Of a stretch of 64,000 bases of DNA, positions 60,056 through 64,000 are shown in pieces; the first letter of the stretch is position 1, and each line of letters opens with the position of its first letter. The stretch comes from a bacterium (GTDB lineage Bacteria > Fibrobacterota > Fibrobacteria > UBA11236): positions 16,788 through 80,787 of the forward strand of contig OMJM01000062.1 in assembly GCA_900299345.1 (NCBI GenBank). Direction: 5' to 3'. The notes beneath the pieces are model-generated. The model was not told the origin of the DNA. It worked only from the letters and a program-made list of their open reading frames with translations, and made no database searches. A program made the position numbers and the translations under genes.

Positions 60056-61950
60056 GGTTTGAAGATGGCCCGATAAATTCCGGTCGTCAAATCCACCGGA
60101 ATCGAGGAAGCAGCCTCGTCGTCCACACGCCCTCCGGTCCACACTTTACGGCCGTGCAAATCATAGATCTCGGCTGTGCGCATGCCTTCGGGCCAAGTCA
60201 ATCGACCATGATCCAGATTGCTTAGCAACACCCCGCGCGCCGGATCTTTCTTGATTCTTTGCGATAGTACAGGTGATGAGCCGGTGCAGCTCCCCTGATA
60301 TTCCACCCTTGATATGCGCGTCGTGGCGGCGGATTGAAAGTACGCGGAGGAATAATGCACGATATACAGCACACCTTCCGGACCCATCTTCATGTCAATG
60401 ATGCCGTAGGAGCCGGAGGGGCGAAAAACAGTGGCATCCCCGGGAATGACCTGCGCATCCGTGATGGCCGTGCCCGTGCTGTTCGGTGTGGCGATATACA
60501 CGTGATTGCGCGCCGACTCGGCGATGATCCATTTTCCATCCAAATGCGGGGGCCATTTCTTGGCACTGTTGGGATACTGGTTATAGTGGTAAATGGGACC
60601 CGTTGTGGCAGCCGTACCACCGCTGGTTCCAAACACGGCCGGAACGCCGGTATTCCATGCCCCCTGCTTGGATTCAGGAAGCACGCAATCCGTGGCGGGG
60701 ATCAACTTGGTGACGCCTGTGTTGTTCGGTGAGTTGTTATAGACTGAGTCCATGCTTTGACGCGGCAGCGTGTATCCAGCTGTGGTGCCGACAGCGGGAT
60801 CCATCATCACATATGCCGAAGAATCCCAACCCGCCGGGTCAGGACGGCGGCGGCCGACAAAATAAGGCCAACCGTTGAATTGCGGCTTCGTATTGATGTC
60901 GAATTCATCATTGCCCGCGGGACCGCGGCTGGCGTTATAGGTCGTTTGATCGTTGCCTACCGTGCCATTGGTCACCCAACCATTGATGGTATCCACCGAA
61001 ACGGAATAGGCGTTGCGTGTTCCAAAGCTGTAGATCTCGGGCAGAATCTTGTTCGTGTCCTGTCCCACAACCCAAGCACCACCAAGTTCGAAAAACCGCG
61101 CGCGCAAATTCCCGGCGGGAATACTGTAGCCTTTGGAGGAGCTATCGGGATGAATGCGCAAAAGTTTTCCCCGCCAGTCATTGGTATTGGAAGCGCGGGC
61201 TTGGTTGTCCTGGGTGGCGCGATCCTTGTTCTCACCGGTAGAACCCAAAAGAGTGGTAACCATGGGCGCATAGCCATCGGAATTTTCCGCGTTATTGCCC
61301 GTGGTGATGTACAGGTTTCCTTTGTTGTCCCAATCCATGGCTCCGCCTTGATGACAGCAGATGCCGGGATTCCACGGCATCTTCAGGATGATTTTCTCAC
61401 TGGTGGTGTCAAACATGCCGCTGGACAGCACGTTAAAGCGCGATACGCGCATGGTATCCACGCCTCTTGCAGTCGCCGAGGTGCGGGGCATGTAATAAAT
61501 GAAGGCCCAACGATTCACACTGAAATTCGGATGGAGCGTGACGAACCGAAGGCCCAACTCAGAATTTCCGCTCTGGCCGGAGGCTACGCCTGCGGCAACA
61601 GGAAGAGTCAGCACGGTGGTTACTGAATTGTTGGTGGGATCAAACACTTTGACGCGTCCCACACCCGTTTGCACACCGCTGTTTCCCGCCGTGGTCCGCT
61701 CGGCCCAGTACACCTTGCCGTCCTTATGGACGTACATCCCAACGGGTTCCAGGAGGTTGGCATCCACAGCCAGCGGAGTGATCCCGTTCACAGAGTTCGA
61801 GCGTCCGACCAGTACAATTTCCTTGAAATCGCTCGCGGCAAGATCAGTACACCCAGGGTAGGAAAAATTAGCGAACGAAGGGCTCCATATTGCAACCGCC
61901 AACAATGCTGCAAATGCTCCTTCTCGCGCAACACGCTTGTTTCCACGCAT
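60052..61950 (-). CDS. Secreted PQQ-type glucose/sorbosone dehydrogenase-like propeller protein
   Basis: A 632-residue exported protein from ATG 61950 (AGGGGGAAC upstream; signal segment EGAFAALLAVAIWSPSFA). The body is a six-bladed propeller of the soluble aldose dehydrogenase type: LEPVGMYVHKDGKVYWAERT, LGLRFVTLHPNFSVNRWAFI, CCHQGGAMDWDNKGNLYITT and WRGKLLRIHPDSS match that family. The tail has AEIYDLHGRKVWTGG and a terminal GIYRAIFKP strand, a clear FlgD/T9SS type A-like sorting domain. Oxidation of released sugars at the surface is plausible; the cofactor is not certain. Confidence 0.83.
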   Translation of the reverse strand: MRGNKRVAREGAFAALLAVAIWSPSFANFSYPGCTDLAASDFKEIVLVGRSNSVNGITPLAVDANLLEPVGMYVHKDGKVYWAERTTAGNSGVQTGVGRVKVFDPTNNSVTTVLTLPVAAGVASGQSGNSELGLRFVTLHPNFSVNRWAFIYYMPRTSATARGVDTMRVSRFNVLSSGMFDTTSEKIILKMPWNPGICCHQGGAMDWDNKGNLYITTGNNAENSDGYAPMVTTLLGSTGENKDRATQDNQARASNTNDWRGKLLRIHPDSSSKGYSIPAGNLRARFFELGGAWVVGQDTNKILPEIYSFGTRNAYSVSVDTINGWVTNGTVGNDQTTYNASRGPAGNDEFDINTKPQFNGWPYFVGRRRPDPAGWDSSAYVMMDPAVGTTAGYTLPRQSMDSVYNNSPNNTGVTKLIPATDCVLPESKQGAWNTGVPAVFGTSGGTAATTGPIYHYNQYPNSAKKWPPHLDGKWIIAESARNHVYIATPNSTGTAITDAQVIPGDATVFRPSGSYGIIDMKMGPEGVLYIVHYSSAYFQSAATTRISRVEYQGSCTGSSPVLSQRIKKDPARGVLLSNLDHGRLTWPEGMRTAEIYDLHGRKVWTGGRVDDEAASSIPVDLTTGIYRAIFKP

Positions 61951-62080
61951 CACAAGTTCCCCCTTTTTAGTCGCTTCTAAAAAATTGAAGCTCGCGCAAT
62001 AAAGATATCCCTGAACCGCCTTTTCGAAGGACGAAATAATCAAGCAGGCGATCATTTCTACGTTCTGAAATGAGGTTTTT

Positions 62081-63400
62081 TTGTACAAAAACAACAAAAA
62101 ACATTTCCTGCTTCGTCTGATCATTTCCCTCTTGCTGACGCGAGTTGGCGCTGCTTTCTCATCTGAAGGAGGCAAATGCTTCGTATCAAACGTTCCTATC
62201 GCTTCAATCAAATATGAGGGCTTGCACCAAACCCGTGCTTACGTTGTACAAGCCGCCTTGGAAAATCAAGCGGGAACTCCTTTCTCCTGTGCGGCGTGGG
62301 GGCGGGAACGCAACCGTCTCCGGGATTTGGACATCTTTGCCAAAATTGATCTGGATACGGTGATACGGGGAGATTCCGTTGCCTTGATTTACCGCTTTCG
62401 AGAATTGCCCCCTTACATCCCTCTCGCCTCCTTCAGCAAAACGGATCAGGATGGCCTCAGCGTCGGACCTTCCATTTCAGCCCTAAACTTTCTGGGAACT
62501 GGAAAACGGGTGGATCTCATGGCGCGCTTCGGCGGTTCCACCGAATATCAAGCCGCCGTTTCAGGAAGGCAACTTTTCGGTCATTCCGCCGAATTCAGCA
62601 GCGCCTGGATTCATGTCGATAGCCACAATCCTTTCGAGAAATTTCACGAAAACTCTCATCGGCTCAAGCTCGAGGGATTCTGGCCATGGCTGGAAGATCG
62701 GCGTTTCGGAATGACGGGAATGGCCGAATACTTTTTCATTCGCTCCGATACTTCCGGAATTACGCTGGGTAAAAACTCGGACGTGGTACCACGGCTTGGA
62801 ACCGGGTTGCGGTGGGATTCGCGAGATCGCGTCCTGCACGCCCGCGAAGGTTTATTTGCCGAAACCCGCTTTGCGGAAAATGGCGGTTTGTTGGGAGGTC
62901 CTGCGGATTATTGGGAACAATTGGCAGACATTCGAGGTTATCTGCCCATCACGGCACGACAAGGTCTTGCAGCCTACGGACTCTACCAATATCGCAATGG
63001 AATCCTCTCACAAAATCTGGGCCTCTACGATGCATTCCATGCCGGTGGTGCCAACACTCTCCGTGGTTACCGCGAAAACGCCTTTCAGGGACAAAATGAA
63101 TGTCTTGTAAACGGAGAATATCATTTCGAATTGATCCCGGAACGAACACAAGGGTTGGGTCCTTGGAGTCTGAATTACGGATTCCAATTTGTAACAGGCT
63201 TGGAAGCTGCCAGCCTGTGGAACGGAAGGCAGGCACACACGGGAAGTTTTCATCCTGCGATATACGGTGGTTTCCACCTTTTTCTTCCCGGAATCGATCG
63301 AATCCGCGTCGAAATTGGAAGCCCTGTCGACGATTTCGATATGCGTGTGCAAGTGGGGCTTTTCGAAAAAGCCGTCGCCCAACGCTTCCGCACCCGGTGA
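62081..63400 (+). CDS. Short Omp85/BamA-family outer-membrane protein with one POTRA-like domain
   Basis: A 439-residue protein. Signal peptide (LLRLIISLLLTRVGAAF), one POTRA-like region (IASIKYEGLHQTRAYVVQAAL to ALIYRFRELP, ~42-110), then a barrel with alternating hydrophobic strands and the Omp85 L6 signature in GGANTLRGYRENAFQG (family VRGY/F). BamA has five POTRAs and ~800 residues, so this is a small relative (TamA/D15-like). The start is a TTG with GAGG six bases upstream. Divergent from the sugar-dehydrogenase gene, with a 130-base AT-rich gap showing no gene. Confidence 0.85.
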   Translation: MYKNNKKHFLLRLIISLLLTRVGAAFSSEGGKCFVSNVPIASIKYEGLHQTRAYVVQAALENQAGTPFSCAAWGRERNRLRDLDIFAKIDLDTVIRGDSVALIYRFRELPPYIPLASFSKTDQDGLSVGPSISALNFLGTGKRVDLMARFGGSTEYQAAVSGRQLFGHSAEFSSAWIHVDSHNPFEKFHENSHRLKLEGFWPWLEDRRFGMTGMAEYFFIRSDTSGITLGKNSDVVPRLGTGLRWDSRDRVLHAREGLFAETRFAENGGLLGGPADYWEQLADIRGYLPITARQGLAAYGLYQYRNGILSQNLGLYDAFHAGGANTLRGYRENAFQGQNECLVNGEYHFELIPERTQGLGPWSLNYGFQFVTGLEAASLWNGRQAHTGSFHPAIYGGFHLFLPGIDRIRVEIGSPVDDFDMRVQVGLFEKAVAQRFRTR

Positions 63401-63570
63401 TCATTCTCACTTCGACCGTGTTATCACCCTAGTAATCGAGCTATTTTCGAGTTTTAGGCCTGTTTGGTTTGATTTCACCCGCACAACTAGGTACTTTTCC
63501 GGGGGCGCAAGCCTGGGATATCCATTGACTTGTAGATTGACCTAGCCGCTTTGACCGGAGGCCGATTTTT

Positions 63571-64000
63571 ATGAAGGTTGTTTTTCTGAATCCGCCGTAC
63601 TTCCCGATGTTTTCCCGGGAATCGCGCAGTCCGAGTGTGACAAAATCCAGCACATTGTACTGGCCCATGTTCATGTGCTATGCCGCCGGTTGCGTGGAAG
63701 AGGATGGGAATGAGCTTTTGGTGCTTGATTCCCCTGCCATGGATCTGGATCTTGACGCAACACTTGAAAAAATCAAGGCTTTCAAACCGGAATTTGCCGT
63801 TCTCAACACCTCGACCCCCTCCATCAACAACGACATGCGGGTCGGCAAGGCCATCAAGGAGGCGCTCGGCTGTCCTGTGGCTATGATGGGAACCCACGCC
63901 ACGGCAGAACCGATCGAGATTCTCGAACGCGAACCGGCCATCGATTATGTGATTATCGGTGAAGCCGATTACACAGCCCGTGAACTGGTACGACATCTTC
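63571..64000 (+). CDS. B12-binding radical SAM protein, 5' part only
   Basis: The gene runs off the right edge; 143 residues are visible. MKVVFLNPPYFPMFSRESRS, TLYWPMFMCYAAG and the domain FKPEFAVLNTSTPSINNDM...GTHATAEPIEILE...YVIIGEADYTARELV form the cobalamin-binding Rossmann domain typical of HpnJ/BchE-like radical SAM enzymes. The radical SAM CxxxCxxC should follow beyond the window. GGAGG is placed before ATG. The preceding 63401-63570 region is AT-rich, with no gene I can support. Confidence 0.85.
   Translation, partial: MKVVFLNPPYFPMFSRESRSPSVTKSSTLYWPMFMCYAAGCVEEDGNELLVLDSPAMDLDLDATLEKIKAFKPEFAVLNTSTPSINNDMRVGKAIKEALGCPVAMMGTHATAEPIEILEREPAIDYVIIGEADYTARELVRHL

Overview
The window is about 64 kb of gene-dense, GC-rich bacterial chromosome (about 54 protein genes, one tRNA, no rRNA, no insertion sequences, no CRISPR). 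It looks like a Gram-negative polysaccharide degrader of the FCB superphylum, most likely Fibrobacterota or a close relative. The reasons are a 2169-residue SprA-type outer-membrane translocon protein, KdsB (LPS core sugar activation), an Omp85 barrel and a TolC/RND pump, two tandem GH10 xylanases, a clan-A glycosidase with five FN3 domains, and several secreted proteins that share a short C-terminal 'DLxGRK'-like element of the FlgD/T9SS-tail type. Assignment to phylum is inference; no phylogeny was run.

Layout. 0-5.7 kb: minus-strand yggS (cut by the left edge), a secreted glycosidase, a stand-alone Lon protease domain, a secreted YCF48-like repeat protein and an HTH-only LuxR regulator. 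5.8-9.2 kb: the protein-quality operon tRNA-Leu - tig - clpP - clpX. 9.2-17.5 kb: RNase G/E and giant sprA. 17.6-21.3 kb (plus): cysteine desulfurase, bioB, hisH, hisF. 21.3-22.2 kb: an AT-richer Mrr restriction gene. 22.4-28.4 kb (plus): prfB with an intact programmed +1 frameshift, lysS, a cyclophilin-FKBP fusion, an unrecognised membrane protein and folE2. 28.4-29.3 kb (minus): clpS behind an unknown coupled gene. 29.3-31.3 kb: a thioredoxin-like protein and argH. 31.3-36.3 kb (minus): uvrD - gatC - kdsB - pyrG. 36.4-42.7 kb (plus): a tripartite RND efflux operon ending in a DUF2156 acyltransferase-like gene. 43.4-45.2 kb: an overlapping YHYH - MORN - SCO1 operon. 45.4-47.8 kb (minus): HIT - glgA - LEA2. 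47.9-55.6 kb: a second repeat-rich secreted protein, a fused PabAB, two GH10 xylanases, a PAP2 phosphatase and an aminotransferase. 55.7-60.1 kb (plus): ComEA-like HhH protein, pilM, a PilN-PilO fusion, rsmD, coaD, rhomboid. 60.1-64 kb: a secreted sugar-dehydrogenase-like protein, a short Omp85 protein and the start of a B12-binding radical SAM gene cut by the right edge.

How it fits together. Housekeeping genes (translation, proteolysis, cofactors, nucleotides) are interleaved with an extracellular programme: SprA would export the sorted glycosidases and repeat proteins across the outer membrane, while the RND pump, Omp85, KdsB and lipoproteins maintain the envelope. The parts most worth following up are the YHYH-MORN-SCO lipoprotein operon, the PilM / PilN-PilO / ComEA cluster, the unknown gene coupled to clpS, the palindromic repeat that has become part of kdsB, and a palindrome shared by two distant promoter regions. 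I found no clear-cut new defence or mobile system.
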